A stretch of DNA of 64,000 nt from Ptychodera flava. Taxonomy: Eukaryota > Hemichordata > Enteropneusta > Ptychoderidae. The notes below the pieces were generated by a model that did no database searches, was not told where the DNA came from, and saw only the letters and a program-made list of their open reading frames with translations. The position numbers were made by a program, and so were the translations under genes. The DNA lies in the NCBI RefSeq assembly GCF_041260155.1, contig NC_091934.1, forward strand, positions 40,425,194-40,489,193, written 5' to 3'. This document shows positions 29,426 to 45,000 of the stretch, piece by piece. Each line of letters starts with the position of its first letter. The stretch's first letter is position 1.

Positions 29426-32400
29426 TTGAAGGCAACGTGAAGAAAAAAATTCCCAGCATAACAGAAAATTAGCGAACTGAATATCCAGGTACAGCTCAGC
29501 ACACTTATAGAAACAACAGAACAGAGTAAAACAAACCAGAATACTTATTGTTGCAAAGTGTATACTTTACTTAATCTACCATCAGTTTACATAGATGCTG
29601 AATTTACACACAAAAAATATGCAAAAGAGGCATTTGCACCATACAGTGTTTGCTGTGTCTATAACATGCGACAGAATACAAACTTTGTAAACTTGGGTGT
29701 CCATTTTCTTTGTTTGAGATTAGGACTGAAATATACAACTACCATATATGTCACAGACAAGAGGAATTGCACAGTTAATATGTTATTGGTGATAGCATGT
29801 CTGACTGTTCATCTGGTGTTGTAATCTTGTCATTGTTTCCAGAAGTGGACACCACCACTGTGCATAATTAGAACACAAAGTCGTGAAAGTTATTTGACCA
29901 GAAGAGATATCAGGGTTGTGAATCGTCAAATTTGAAGTGTGTCTATGCTCTGTTTGGCTGTAACACAGTCTTTGTGAATTAAATACCCAAAGGCATTCAC
30001 AGAGTAAGTAGCATTTGTACAGGAAGCAATTCCCTGCATCCTAGAAGCTACAGCAGATGCAGGCGAAACTGTTCCTCTTCAAAACCTACTTGCTAAAAAA
30101 TGTAAATGAAAGCAAAAAACAGACAAGGAAAAACTTTTTTCAATATATACACATACTATACAAAAATTGCAAACTTCTAAATTGCAAGGAAAAATTACAA
30201 CAAAAATCAATTTCTTGTTAAAATCATGACATGGAATTATTTCTATTGTTATCAGCTATCATAACTTGCATAACAGATGAAAGGTAGGCTGTTCACAAAT
30301 TCTTTTCCTCAAGGATGTGGACACACTCAGTAAAATACAGAAATCAGTGAGATTGAATACATGTCAAAGGTCATCTAAGACATCAACTGAGATTTTGAAT
30401 ATCGTTCCAACATTTCCCTTGGACAAATCAACAATGTTTGTAGGCTCAACATGTCCAATCAGGAATGGGGACACCAAAAATAAAATTGACCACATTGAAG
30501 AGTGTATCTATGAAACATACACTTACTGCACTGCTATGCCAGTCATTCAATGTTTAATTCGTTCAGCATACTTACAAATATTTGCAGTCGTTAAAAGTTA
30601 TAATTTGGCATAACGTTTACATGCGTCAGTGTGTACAAAAGTGCCAAATTCAGTTAATATTCGAATGGATTCGAACTCATAACATACGGCACCCAATCAC
30701 CTTGCGAAGACATCACAATCAAAACTGCTCAGTCAAATCAGCACTATCAGTCGTTCAATGTTCAACCCAAGTTGCCACAATTACTCTGACTGCGACCCCC
30801 TCCACACACTGCAGAGTTCATGAAGCACTCGTACTCACATGCTCGCTATCACAAAAAGTGTGACATCAATGTGTAGCTAAATGAATTTCAACTTCAGACC
30901 CTCCTGTTAGCTCGTAACTCAGAAAAGCTTCCAGCAATATCTTTACCCCTTACATATTTCTCAGTTTTATTCACTCCCATGAAATAAATAAAAATAACAC
31001 TCCAACAGTCATGTACTGTAGTATTCTAATTATGAGCACAGGGTAAACTATTTTAAACAATTATGATAGGTATTCAAATACACAGATTGGAAATGACACA
31101 AATATAATAAGTAACATTAACAAAATTTCTCATAACATGCAATCATTTCCTGTGTTCAACTAAAATATCAGTGTTCTTCTTTTGTTACAAAAACAACAAA
31201 AAAATACTTTCAGGCAGAAAATCATATTCAGAATTTAGACTGAAGTAGTGATCGAAAAGTTCAGGGGGTCTGTAATAATCTCATCACTGTGGGGTGGTGA
31301 ATATTCTCAAAGAAAAGGCAGAAAATTTCAAACTTATTCCACACACCAATAAAAGATCATTATTCCAACAAATTAAAGTATATTTCAGTAAATAAATATA
31401 ATCTAAACTAAGTATTAAAATTGCACCAATAATAATGGAAGATAATTCCAGAAACACAATTTCCAATAAATTTTGATTAAATTTATCTGCATTTAATATA
31501 GAAGTTAATATCCAGCCTTTGTACAAGCACTGACATGTAAATGATGGCCTTTGTAGAAAACAGCAATGCTTGAAAACAAACAAAATTTATAGAAAACATC
31601 ATGGGTATATTTCTAATTTTTTCTCTGTCCAAATTAAATAACATGATACTGATAATGCGCATACTGCATGAAAATCTAGGATCGCTGATACTATTTTTGG
31701 AATAGCGTATGCATATGTACATGAATGTAGGTGCTCTATTGCGTACGACAAAAGACAAAGTTGACTCCCATTCATTTGTGGCAATGTGCAGCATCTTGAA
31801 AGCTCACAGTGTTGTGGTTGGCTGAATATCCTTGACATTAACGAATAACTTCAAAACAGCCAATCAGCTACACAATATACCCTTAGTTTCAGACTCCTTA
31901 AGTTGCTGTAAATAATAACAACCAACCAATCAGCTATAACCTTTGGGGCAACTACAAAGTTGCTCATTCATCAATACTGCTGCTATGAGCCGAGGGGAAC
32001 ACTCTTACAGTTTCATCCCTGAAATGCTGTGAAAAGGTCTACAAAGACAATACGACTGCACCAAATTTAGTGTTTGAAGGGTTGAAAGCCAGAAGAAACC
32101 AAGATATGAGATAACTACAGTGATATCTGTTGACTGACTCTGAAACTTACTCAGTATTGCATATTGACTTGATGACTGCTTGACTGACTGACTGAATGAC
32201 CATTCCTGATGAACTAGATCAATTATCACCAAAGATAAAGATGACAAGGAGTGATTTCATGACACTTGTAACATTATCATTTATAATAAACCTTCATTAC
32301 CGGTATATTCAGTAAAACAGCTTGAGATGTTGTCAGAAAACAGGATCATGCAGGACAAAAAAACTAACGGTACAGTGATAACAGGCACATGATTAAGTAC

Positions 32401-33621
32401 AACCATGACAAACTGTCATGTGACCAGAATGACCTTTGACCTCAATTTCACAAATAGGCCTATAAATCAATAACCACAAGTGCTATACCGGCCCATACCC
32501 TTCATATTTGATAGGATTGGGCCCTTAGGGTGCCACATCCTGCACCTCATTAATGATGCACATATCTACTTCTGGCTTGCCAATGCAGCTAGAGGTCTGT
32601 GCGTATCTAATTTGAGGGCAGGCAATACAGCTAGAGAACTAACTTTGGAGGACAGATATCACTATTGAAGCAAAGTTTTCTGCCAGAATGTCACATGACT
32701 GGATGACCTTTAACCTTTATGATAACATTTGACTTCTTTAACACACTCAGATTGCTTGGGTCCCATCATTGCTGCTTGCAGCTATACTCTTAGTTTACAT
32801 TGATCTGCTTTGTTGTCCCCTCTAGGTTCTGAAGATTCTAAATCTTATTTCACCATGACATATAAAAAGCTCATGGATATAAGAGCACTGACTTTTTATG
32901 ATATTTTTAGTTGATTCATTTCAGGAAAAATACTGAAATAAACCGTTGTAACATTTACATGATTATGGTGAACCAAAGTAAATGATAAGTCATTCCCTCT
33001 CAGAAATGTGTCAATGCAATTAATGCTAGTGAAGATGTCTGTGCTGAAATATCCATTGAAAGTGACAGCAACACAAGCCTTGATCAGTGGAATAAAACCA
33101 TCTCAATACTTATACATTATTGATACGTATATTTATGCTAAATAAATGAACACTTGATTTCTGAATAATTCACCATTCCTGGATATCCACATATTTCTTG
33201 CAAGCAAAGAACAAAAAATCTAGATCAAAATCAGATTTGTTAGGAACAAGGAAGACATGAAATGCACAAAATGTTCACAAAAATGTGTCAACACATGAAT
33301 TCATTTCAGATAATTTAAGTTTGTTCTGCTTATCAATACCAATGTAAAATCTACCAAAACTGATTTTCATACACGGTGGCATAGATTTGGTAAATTTATA
33401 CCCATGGACGTGACACATGGCAACCCAACCCATCATAATTACAAAAGATTTCCTAAAGGTCTCTTTGACTTCATTTCATTGAAATGGATTAAAATTCAAG
33501 ACAATCTCAGAGGTTATGGTTCGTTAAAAATATATATTCTCAAACAAAAATATTCTAGAATGGAACTTTGAGAAAGTCTTTCTGACAAGTGGTTCATTTT
33601 AACTGTTTTCTTTCTAAAGAT

Positions 33622-33889
33622 TTAACCCTAATCCTGCTAGATATTACCATTTCTACATCTGCGAAGTCATTCAAAAGCAGTATTGAGCCGACCTTTTTTC
33701 ACCCTTTCGGCATGGTATGTCGTGGCAGCTTTGGTATGCAAAAATCAAATGTACAATATCTGTTTTCAGGGGTCTTCAGATATTCAAATCTTTGTTTTCA
33801 AGTTGCAACATATGGGACATGTTATTCCTCACCATTCTTAACCATCTTGACCTGACTGTGACATATGAACTTGGCAGAATAAGGATTAA
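33622..33889. repeat. TTAACCC repeat, family 4, copy A
   Basis: It begins TTAACCCTAATCCTGC and ends with the imperfect inverse GGCAGAATAAGGATTAA. A related copy is at 61432-61680, sharing 'aatctgtttt'-like and 'gacatgtt' cores. Confidence 0.6.
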
Positions 33890-34089
33890 CGACAGTAATG
33901 TGCTCCAACTTTTGATAAAACAGAGTTCAGACAAATTATAACGCTACATAGAAATTAAGCATCCATGATTCCGGACTGCAGAAGTACTTCAAATGATTTG
34001 AGATGCCAGTGTGACACTCGCATCCATACTTCTTTAGGGTGGTCAAACAAAGTGGCAAAAAGCAATATTGGGTTCAACACACTAGAGTT

Positions 34090-34331
34090 AAAATATATTT
34101 TTGAAAGACATATTTTTGCCCATAGACTTAACACAGTGATGGCAGCCATTTTGAATTTCAAATATCTGTAAATCTTAGGTTATTTTTTCCTTGTACCAAG
34201 ATATCCACAGTGACCCCTCCGATTTTTATTCTTGATTTTGAAAGAGTTGGTTGAAAGAACTGTTGAAATTTTCATTGAGGAAAGTTTGAGAAAAAGTTAG
34301 TCTTTCGTTTTCGAGGCGTACACTACCTTAA
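34090..34331 (+). repeat. TTAA MITE, family 1, 5'-truncated
   Basis: It contains the family core 'cttaacacagtgatggcagc' and ends in TTCGAGGCGTACACTACCTTAA. Confidence 0.75.
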
Positions 34332-35234
34332 GTAAAGTTTCAGAATTTTTGAGGTAAAAGAAATACAGAGCTGAAATTGCATTTATCATCCAAAAGTCAC
34401 TGTAGGTCACTGCATACACAATTGTGATGAAAAATGTGAGTTATAAACTTTGTGAACACGTAGGGAAAATGTACCGCAACTTTCAAAGATATTAAGGATA
34501 GCCTTTAAACATTCCAATAGTATTTCATTTATTTCATCTTTGTAAGAACACTGACGACCAGAAACCATCCCATTCTTCCACCAAGGACAACACTATGCTT
34601 GTACCTCTCACAGTAAGCGTTAAAAGATGGTTATTCAACTGAAGAAAAATTAAGATGCTTACAAAAAACCCTCTGTGACAATTTCCATTTGAAAACCATT
34701 CATCTATGCAACTCTGGAGTAGAAGAAAAACACATTTGGTAACACTGTCATACCAACTTGGTAATGCCTTGACAGGGTGAAAGGTCATGGGAACACGCTC
34801 TGGCAACTCACTTGCCAAAGGAAAATGCATTACATGTAGATTTTATGATAGGAGAGAAAAAAGTAACACATGTTTTCGGTGTGTCATATGTTTATATATA
34901 CAGCTTAAAATGTTCATGTAGGGCAAAGTGATTGGCTAAGTGCAAGATCAGTAATTCATACATCAATTATCATAAACCATTCAGGACATCAGCAATCATG
35001 ATTCAGCGTTTGATAGATCTATAAAACCATCATCTGGCCCTTATTTATTATAGTCAGGGTGTAAACCAATAGATTTGGAGATACTACACTAGAAATTTGC
35101 ATAAATTTGTATGTTGGTACACAACTTGCCTATGTTCACATATTTTAGAAATTATGAACTGTTAATGGTTGAATGTGATTTCAGTATCAGCCTTTACAGA
35201 ATGGTTATAGAGTCAGGAAATGCCTCAGGTAGTT

Positions 35235-35459
35235 TTAACCCCTTGAGTGCCGTAGTTTTTTCCCACCAAAATTGTAGCGCAACATTTTACCATTTTTTAT
35301 GAATTTTCCTGTAATTTTTTGATAATTTTGAACAAAATGGACATCATATTTCATTGGCTACAGTTTTTTATCAAAATTTCAGCAAATATCTGAAAAAAAA
35401 TTGACTGGGGTATATTTTGTAAAGGTGACAAAAATTGACTTTGGCACTCAAAGGGTTAA
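35235..35459. repeat. piggyBac-like MITE, family 2, copy A
   Basis: The ends are TTAA-CCCCTTGAGTGCC and GGCACTCAAAGGG-TTAA. TTAA borders with CCCTTTG termini are typical of piggyBac-derived MITEs. It is about 220 bp and non-coding. Confidence 0.8.
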
Positions 35460-35920
35460 TGGTTAGGCAGACATGCTTATACAATGGACATTGGATAACA
35501 ATCAGTTTTTATGACAATTCCCAGCACTACTTTTGGCACTTTTCACGACTGAAACGTCTCAACATGCAACATCATTTCAAGTAAAAGTGATTACAGATAA
35601 CCATACTGCTACAGTTTGACAATACATTTCGCTTGGCTCGTAGTTTTGTTTGTCCTGTGTACGACACTGTTGTCCAGAAGTGTGACCATTCTGAAAATTG
35701 TCCAATCAGAAGGACCTCAATTTTACAGTAACCAGATGCGAACAGATTTAAAAAGTGTAAGATTCTATAACATATATATATACACACTGTAATACATCAG
35801 AAATTTCTCTGTTGCTAACTGTTGCATTTCAGTTGTACTCATGTAGGCATGCTCACTGCAAAATAACATCGCGTCATTAGGTAACATCATGTATAATGCT
35901 GTCCAGGCACAGAGGGTGTC

Positions 35921-36058
35921 TTACTGTAACATTTCTTCAAATTCTTTCCTCGTCATTGCAATATCACTCTTCTTCCACGCTGAGTGGAGCAAGTTTTGCT
36001 GTTCCCGGCATCGACTTCTGATAGTCTTGTTGTCAATCACAAACACAGGCATGTCAAC
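35921..36058 (-). CDS. PLEKHM2: PLEKHM2 last coding exon
   Basis: It runs from TTTGCAG to the TAA at 35923-35921. It encodes VDMPVFVIDNKTIRSRC, then LLHSAWKKSDIAMTRKEF. It matches vertebrate VDLP...LIHSAWQRSD with a different extreme C-terminus. Confidence 0.9.
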   Translation of the reverse strand, partial: VDMPVFVIDNKTIRSRCREQQNLLHSAWKKSDIAMTRKEFEEMLQ

Positions 36059-39000
36059 CTGCAAATGGAGGACAAAAATGTAAAATAGAACAAATAAATA
36101 AAAAACTTAAAAAAAAACTTTCTCTGAGATTACACTAAAAATTCAACCAGGTAATTCGTGCCAGGTCTTATGTTTTGTAAGTATAAAAGGGACAACAGCA
36201 GTATTTTTTGATAACAATTTCATTATTTTAGGCCATAAAACAATAAATTTTTTCATTCTCTGCGAGAAGTACATGTACTATGCAAAGCCAACACCCCATA
36301 GTGAGGATGTGTCAGTGTCACAGGCACTCGGGGGCACGGTGGTCTGCTAGATGGATCAATTTTCTGCTCACTCTATCGATCCCGTACTCGATCTGCCCGC
36401 CACTGCAACCTAAATACTCCCCAGGTATGAAAGACAATCACTCAAAAAGCACACGACCCAGGGTTTTTGACTGGCCGTGCGCACACAAAACATTCAAAAC
36501 TACACTTCCATATACCTCGTTGGATCAGAAATTTAACCATCTCCTCAAAAATCACGCCGATGAACATGTTACTTGCATCATCTTGAAGAAATTGGCCGTG
36601 TTTTGAGGCCAAACGTAGTGAAACACGGTCTGCAGAACGACTCTGCCATATGACGTGATTTATTCTACTGCTGATTGGTTCATTTATACATCACCAGTGA
36701 CGTATAGCAAAGAATTTCATTTTGGTCGTTGATTAGCCAATAGCTTTCAATGACAAATGTACAGTTTAACATTGGGTATGTGACAGCATCATTTGACTTA
36801 CTTTAAAGATGTCCTTCCATGCAATCGCCAATGCTGCTTCAAATTTTGCCTCTTCTACTGGACTATTGAAATAAAGTACCCATGGTTGTTCATGGTCTGA
36901 TGTCATCTCAGCTGCTTCAAACTCCTGAAATGAATACAAAGTTACCATTAACATCATGTACACCGCCAAATTGTAACCATTAATGTCGTGCATGCAACCA
37001 AAATGTAACCATTAATGTCATGTATATCACAAAATATAACCATTAATGCCATGTGCGCCACCCAAATGTACCACTGATCCTTTGAGCACTGCAATTTTCT
37101 CCCACCAAAATTTAGTGCACAAATTTATCAATTTTTATGAGTTTTTCTGTAACTTTTGATAATTTTGTACCAAATGGACATCACATTTCATAGGTTACAG
37201 TTTTTTCTCAAAATTTTGGCAAAAATCTGAGAAAAATTGACTGGGGATTTATTTTATGAATGGGACAAAATAGATTTTGGCACTCAAAGGGTTTAATGTC
37301 ATGTGTGCCACCCAAATGTAACCACGAATGTCCTGTGTGCCACAAAAATGTAACTATCAATGTCATGTATGCCACCAAAGCGTGTCAATTTCATGCATCA
37401 CACCAAATGTAACTATCAATGTTATGTATATCAATAAAATGTAACTATCAGTGTTGTGTATGCACCTAACATGAAAGTCTTAAACTGCTACTCATACTTC
37501 GCTTAAAGGACTTTCAACTACATGTTTTACCATCTGCAATGAGGAAATATTAAAGCAACATGACGTCTAAAACATTCTGGTGTTTGACATTGAAGATGGC
37601 AACCATACCATGTCAAATCCTGGGCAAAGTTATTTCTATCACTATGAATAGAGCATCCATTTTCCCTACATAAGCTTCAATACAGCAAACAGTGAAACAT
37701 TTAGATAAAATATTGTTTTTAAAAATAAAACTCTCTCAACCAAATCTCTTTCACTAAGTCCAGCTATAACTTAATAATCCTATGTTTTGACCAAATTCAC
37801 AAGTGAAATTAAAATAACTAGAATACTGCTTTTGAAAAAGTTACATGTACCAATATCATGATACAGAAGTATATATAATAGTCAATAGAATTCAATAAAG
37901 AGATCAAACAATGGTATTTATAGGTAAAACAGTTTCTTTATAGAATGATAAATTGTAGAGATACAAAAATGCATCTGCAGCAGCTGGAGCCAAAAAAGAG
38001 ATAAGATTTATGTTTAAAAATCCTGACATACCACAATACAGTAGTACTTATTGTCTGGGTCAACACTGATGCCACCTATGTCTTCAATTCTACAACTGCC
38101 AAGACATCTGAAGAAACCAGTCTGTATGTCTTCATGGCATGTGATCAGCTTCTTCTTGTCTAATATCATACAACAAGGTAGGCATGGAGACGGGGTGGGT
38201 GAATGCTGCTCCATCTGAATGAAAAATACATAATTATTGTTGAAAGATTTGATGTACAGTGCTTGGAAAGATAAACATACAACTAAACAATATGGTAGTT
38301 TCAATGAGAGCAAAGACTGCAAATGTAAAAATACCCACACAATAGCATATGGATAAGACAATTGATTTTTTGGATGGTCCACTAGAGAAGTCAAGAAAAT
38401 CCAGTGATGCTGTGAGCTGGTTTTGTATTAGCAGCAGTAGTCATGTTCCTCCAGACCAGTACTGTTTGAAAATCTAGCTCTTTGAAAATCAAGACCTCTA
38501 TCTCCAGAAATTGTCCATACCTAGATACACTTTCAACATGCACATACATGTGCACATGGCAAAACATAGACTTCCAGTTTTTCGTAAACTCTAAACCAGG
38601 CATGTAGAAAACTTTGGTTACATAAGGCAAACATATGTGTAAGTGGTTACAAGTGGGTACATTAAGAGTGTGTAAAATGTCCTGAACTTTCACTACACTA
38701 ATATATTTCACAGCTGGCAAAATTAGCTGACAGTCAGTTGTTTTTTGCTGGCTCATGGCCATTTTCTACATTATTGTCCACTGTATCATTTTATGCCTAA
38801 ATTCTGTCAAGATACAAAAATTCTAATTAATGTGACATTTTGATATATTTTACAAAGGAGCCTTGACTCACTTGCCATAATGTAATGAGGAATAACTCAA
38901 AAACATAAACAGGTAATTCACACTTGATTTATGGCACTGAGTCTTATACTGTACATGTACTTACTCCGAGTGAGACAGCTGAGCATATAGCATGCAACCA

Positions 39001-42000
39001 CTCAGAGACTTCATAGTCGTCATTGGCTGCCAGTTCCAACGATGATTTGTCAGGAAGAATGAGTTCAAATGAATAAGGCTTGTCACCGCCACGAATGCGA
39101 CGACATCCTCCGAAATCACAACTCCTACATAGAAGATATAAAAATTCATTTTGGCTATTTTTGTCAATCTTCAAACCATGGATATGCCAACAGTTCATCA
39201 CATGTTTCATGGGTTTGTGCAAAGGACATGATAGGAAACATACTGCACAGCTTCTTGTCATAGCATAACAAATTAATACCTTCATCAATAGGCATTACAG
39301 TTCATAATGACCTGGTTGACTTGAGTTAAAAGTATGCCTAATTCGTGGTCAAAGCTATCTCTACATATATCATTTGATTTACTGAAAATATCAATAGTTG
39401 TGATATGGTGTTTATTTTTGAAATATAAAACTTAAAGTAGCACACTTTTCAAGATGTCACCTGAAAAAATGCTTAACAAATTCTAATGCCAAATATGAAT
39501 AACAATTCCTTTGTGACACAGATTCACACAGACTGGAATGAATGCGATCAGTCTATTGGAATAAGAAATTGAGAGAAGCTTACTTTAGTGAGATGGCAAG
39601 TTGAGGCACTGCGTCATTTCTCTGTAGAAGTCTGTAAAACATTCCATTCCTACAGGAGATATAGAGAATATTAACATGCTAGATCAGTTTGTCTGTTTTT
39701 GAAAATACAAGACAGAATTCTGGAGGAGAATCAAATGTTGAGAAAAGATGGTTCAACATGACACATGGAATCACCAATCATACTTACTGTAATAGACCCT
39801 CTGAACTCTAAGTTTTCAACATTTTTGCAATACCTTGTTGGAGAAAACTGACAGATAGAATGCATCTTTGGGACAGATATTTGGACCCTAAAAATTTTCC
39901 AATTCCTTTCTGATCTACAACTTGTGGGGGTTCATTGTAAAGCTCTTGGTGTAAGAAATCTTTTTGCTGTCTTCATTTTCCAAAATCAAAAATTTTATTT
40001 CTCTCTGTAAGGTTAACACAGGGCTGGTGGCCATTTTGAATTTCAAACATTGGTAAATCTTGGGTAATTAGTTTCTCCGGTACCAAAATATGCACGGTGA
40101 CACCCGATTTTTATTCTTGATTTTGAAAGACAATAGTCGAAAGATTCCTTGAGGAAAGTTTGAGCAAGAGTTTAAGTCTTTCACTTTCGAGGAGCATACT
40201 ACCACAAGTTAAAACCATGAATAAAAATCATGGTCACCATATGCAAAGTTTGAGATTAGAGAAATACTAAATTACCTAAATTGAAACTTTAATACTTTTT
40301 TTTGAAATTGTAAATGGCTGTTATACCCTGTGCTGACTGTAAATAAACTTAATTTACCACAGCAAACAAAAAAATTTGACTGTCTACAAAAACTATACCA
40401 AAGGCACATTCTATTTTTAGCATAGTGAGGATCATGACTTTATTATATAAAACATGGAGACATATATATGTATTAAGTATGTATACATGAATTGACTCTT
40501 TTTGAAGTACATGCATCAAGTCTTGCAGTCAGCAGATTTTCCCTGTATTGTCGTACTGTCACACTCAACAAGTTGTTGAAGTTTGGAGGAGAAAGCCATA
40601 CTTATCTGTACACTATTCACATACACACTGTCATACATGATGTTCTTGTTTACACGTAGACACTCACCTTAAAAGAAAAAACCCTGGCTTCCACGCATAG
40701 CCACCAAACAGATAGCTACCATCCCAGGCTTTGTAAAGCATTACACCTTCCCTGTATGGTGAATGTGGCTTAGGGATATCATGACTAGGTTTATCACTCA
40801 AATCTTCCCAATGAACCAGTGAGTAGAGTAGAAGGCTAACGTCTGATACCTACAATCCAATAAAATAAACATCATATCGTAATTATCATTCAATCACCAA
40901 GATCTACCATGTACTCGTGAGGTTCAGTTTCTGAGTAACTGCCTTGATGGATACACTTTAGCATATTCTTCATTATCATTATTTCAAGAATTGATAGAAT
41001 TGAAAGGGTGCAGCATCAATGTTTAACATTTCTTCACAACAGAATTACTGGTTTGACAGTGATGACATTAACTTACTGGGCAATAATTATGACTTGCAGT
41101 CATCAAAAACTAAAAGGATTATTTTGACAAATATTTTCATACAAATACATAAATGCAAATTTTAATGTGAAAGCCTTAATTTCTTTTTTTTGGCCTTCAC
41201 ATACCAAGTTTTTAACTCTTCATACTGCTTTGTTTCATGTGCAACTTTTTAGAGTCATATGTGCAACTTTTTAGAGTCATCGTGTTCGTGACTCTCTTTT
41301 TAGTAGAATTTTGAGACAATTTGCTTTTGAATGACTACAGTGAGATTGATCTTTTTTCTGTCACTTGAGATGATCCTAGACATATTCAAAATTTTTGTTT
41401 TTCTCTGTATTTGTTAATGTTTGTCTGTTTTGTGTTTTAAACTCTGTATCTGTATTCTTCTAAGTCTTCTACAAATTCAACATTTTGTTGGAATGAAACC
41501 AGAAACTGGTTTATAAACAGATCAAAAATATCAGAAGTCAATACTAATAAAGCTTTCAGTCACCATGTTATTACTTTAATACTTGTACCGGTATATCCCT
41601 TTGAGCGCCAAAGTCAACTTTTGTCGCCTTTATAAAATGTACCCCAGTCAAATTTTTTCAGATTTTTGCCAATATTTTGATGAAAACCTGTTGCTAATGA
41701 AATGTGATGTCCGTTTGGTCCAAAATAATAAAAAAATTACAGAAAAATTCATAAAAATTGTTAAAATGTTGCCCTAAAATTTTGGTGGGAAAAAATACAG
41801 CACTCAAAGGGTTAAACTGCAAGCACTTCCTACCTCTGATTTGTGTTCCTGTGCGATGAATTTTCTGATAGCGATGTACTGAGTGGTTGCATCTCTCAGA
41901 ACACTAGGAAGTTCTCTTGTACGGCTACCTTGCTCCATGACTTTTACCAGCACAGCAAGAAAATACCTGTAGATGGAATAAACATGAAAAGACTGAAATC

Positions 42001-45000
42001 ATACAGTGAAGTGTGTTTGACCTTTCAGATACAACTTTTTCTATTAATGCAATACATCCATCCATGTCTTTATATTGTACATATTTTTATAAACAAACTC
42101 AAAGCAAGTTTATCTTTTGCTTTGTTTTTGCATGTTGATGATGCTTTTACCTTTTTGTTTTATTAACTTTTGTTGGCCTGATATATTTTACATCTATTGT
42201 TTCCATCATTTCATTATATCTATATTATAGAAATAACGGGCTACGCGCTGACCATTAACGTTTATTTGTGGGCAAGAGCGAAAGGAAAGCCAAAAATTAA
42301 CTGGCGAGGCTTGCCAAGCCCGTTAATTTGGCTTTCCTTGAGCCCACGCCCATAAATAAACGTTAGTGGTCAGAACGGAGTCTGTTATTTCCATTATATT
42401 ATCAGCGAACCCAAGAAAACTGTCAAAATTTCCTAAAATTTCGGCATTGAAAGACAACCGGGCCCCAGAAACTGAGCAATACGCGACGCACTGTCACGCG
42501 CGCTGTAAAAAATTGGCAAAACCGGAGATGTTTTCAGAAAAAAGTATCTCAACTTGACCTACGAGTGCTCCATTTTATTTTGTGATTGATTATGATTTGC
42601 GTTTGAGCTGTAAAGTTACGATACTTTGAGTTGTTAATCTTATTATTCATATTCACAGGCATGTAACAAACATTACTGTGTATTTGTGGTCAGTCATGTG
42701 GTTCAGCTCGACCAATCAAAATGCGACGGGCAGGGCATGGTAATATAATTATGTTTATTCAGTGCATGAAAATCCATTTACGGTGCACTGACTTGGCAAT
42801 AAAATTCAAGAATTCTCTTCAAATCCATATTGATGTACAGTGTGCCCTCTAAGGGGAGGTGAAAAATTTTTTTGAGTCAAATTGAAGAAAACTTGACTTG
42901 CTGTGTGTCACCGCATGCATGAAAATGGTTATAACTAAGTCAGCAGTTGGAAGTATAGCGCCCTCTATGGTCGTATGTTTTTTTCGATTCCTGATACTCT
43001 CACGTGAGTCAGTGAGAAGACAATTAAAAGAATAATGGCTGCCTCCTCGATCGGCAAGATAAATTTACTATTGGCACATGGTATCACTGCAGAGACTTAT
43101 AGAAATGACATATTCATATATTTTTTAACCCCAGAACTACAGGGAAACATGTTATCTGTGTAAATTATGAATCTGCTGAGCATTCTAGTCATTGGCAGGC
43201 TTTTTACAGCTGCGTCAGTGACGCTTCAGATTACTTGTAATTTCAATTGCGTCAGGCGGGTTTTCCCTGTGTCAAGACGCATCAAATTGGCTTAGTGGGC
43301 ACACTGCTGATGTACAATGGTATGGTGGTAGTAGTTTTGTCTGTACTTGGTGGGCCTGCTTTCACAGTGCTTGCTGTAATGGTCTTGTCTGTATTAGGTG
43401 GTCCTGCTTACACAGCGCTTGTCTTTCAAAACTCTCCTTTTGCACAAATTTTCTTTCAAACTACATTGCATGAATCAGCAATCTCCTTCGTGTACGTCAA
43501 TAACTTTTCATTTGTCGATCACAATTCATTTGCATATCCATTGACTCATCACTAAAAGTTTACATTTGAATGATTTCTGACTAGGGTTGAGTCAAAATGA
43601 TATAACAGTCCTATCATCAATGTGCACAATAGGTATTTGTTTAAAATATTTACATGACTCCTAGAAATTATGTTAACAAGACTGGAAAAATCAGTACTTT
43701 GTCACCATCAGTGTTATAATACAAATCGCAAAGCAATATTGCACAACAGCTGAATTGCTGTCAACAGCTGCCCATGCGAAGAGCACAAGGTTATACATAG
43801 AAATAACTATAACAAACAATAAAGATTAACCCTTTCAGTGCCAAAGTCAATCTGTGCCACCTGTATAAAATGTACCCCGGTAATTTTTTTCAGATTTTTG
43901 CCAATATTGTGATAAGAAACTGTCGCCAATGAAATGTGATGGCCATTTGATCCAAAATTATCACAAAATTTACGGAAAAATTCATAAATATTGGTAAAAT
44001 GTTGCATTAAATTTTGGTGGAAAAAAATTACAGCACTCAAAGGGTTAACAGCATGATATCAGCACCAAACACAAAGCTGTCAGGAGCCAGGTCAGAGGTC
44101 AAACTGCCATTAGAGTGAATGATCAATTTCTGACAGATGACACTGTCAGTAATGACTACAGAGAGTATGAGGGACAAGTCATCGTTGATGACACAGTCCC
44201 CACTTGTTAATAATGGGTACTTTGATTACATGTCCTCAGAGAGGATAGAGTCCTCTTCATTAATTAGGTCTGTGATAAAAATACTTTGATACAGATGGCG
44301 CTCAATGGCCAAGAATGAGTTCCATGGTGATGAAAACATAAAACCAATGTAGGCCACCATCCTAAAGTTTAAAATGAGTCAACTAGGAATTAATCAACAG
44401 GATGTTGCAAAACATTTTTGCATACAATTCTAACACTTAACAGATTATCACTGGTACCATATTTCATAAAGTTTGATGCAGTATTTACAACACTATGAGA
44501 TCAACAACAAGTTTCATCACATTTAATTTGTGGCTATATCACCCTAATTAGGAAAGTTCATTACTTATGCAATTACAAATTAATTAAAATGACACTGATA
44601 AATGTCTTTTTCAATGTTAAAGCAATGTGAGCTTAACATCGGTTAACATCTGTATAAAGTTTCATGAATTTGATGCAGTACATATTTCTTGACATATCAG
44701 CCTACTTACGAAACTTCAATAATTGACATGTTACTGCTACATGACGTGAAACAAATTGACGAGCATATGTATGAAATAGGTCAATGTCAACTTTGAATGA
44801 TACTGGTGGAAATATGTCTGAGTTATGGCTCTGTACATGAAAACATCGTAATAAATGGCTGCCTAGCAACCATATTGGATCGTATCACATAAAAAATCAA
44901 CGTACATATGTATGACATAGGTCAATGTCCTTGTACCAACTTTGAATAAAATCAGTTGAGATATGCCTGAGTTATGCCTCTGTATATAAAAAAATCTTAA

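Larger units (their letters stand above)
26956..35234. other. Intergenic region between the two host genes
   Basis: No coding exon is convincing on either strand. It contains family-1 MITEs (27354, 29310, 34090), a retroelement-like 3' motif near 28750, a CCCGGGGGTACTCCC-type repeat at about 29120 and another TTAACCC repeat at 33622. The part nearest 35.9 kb would include the PLEKHM2 3' UTR, whose end I cannot fix. Confidence 0.6.

Noticed and set aside
34534..34830. 98-codon ORF downstream of PLEKHM2
   Set aside because: No motif and no splice-consistent link. It probably lies in the 3' UTR or intergenic DNA.
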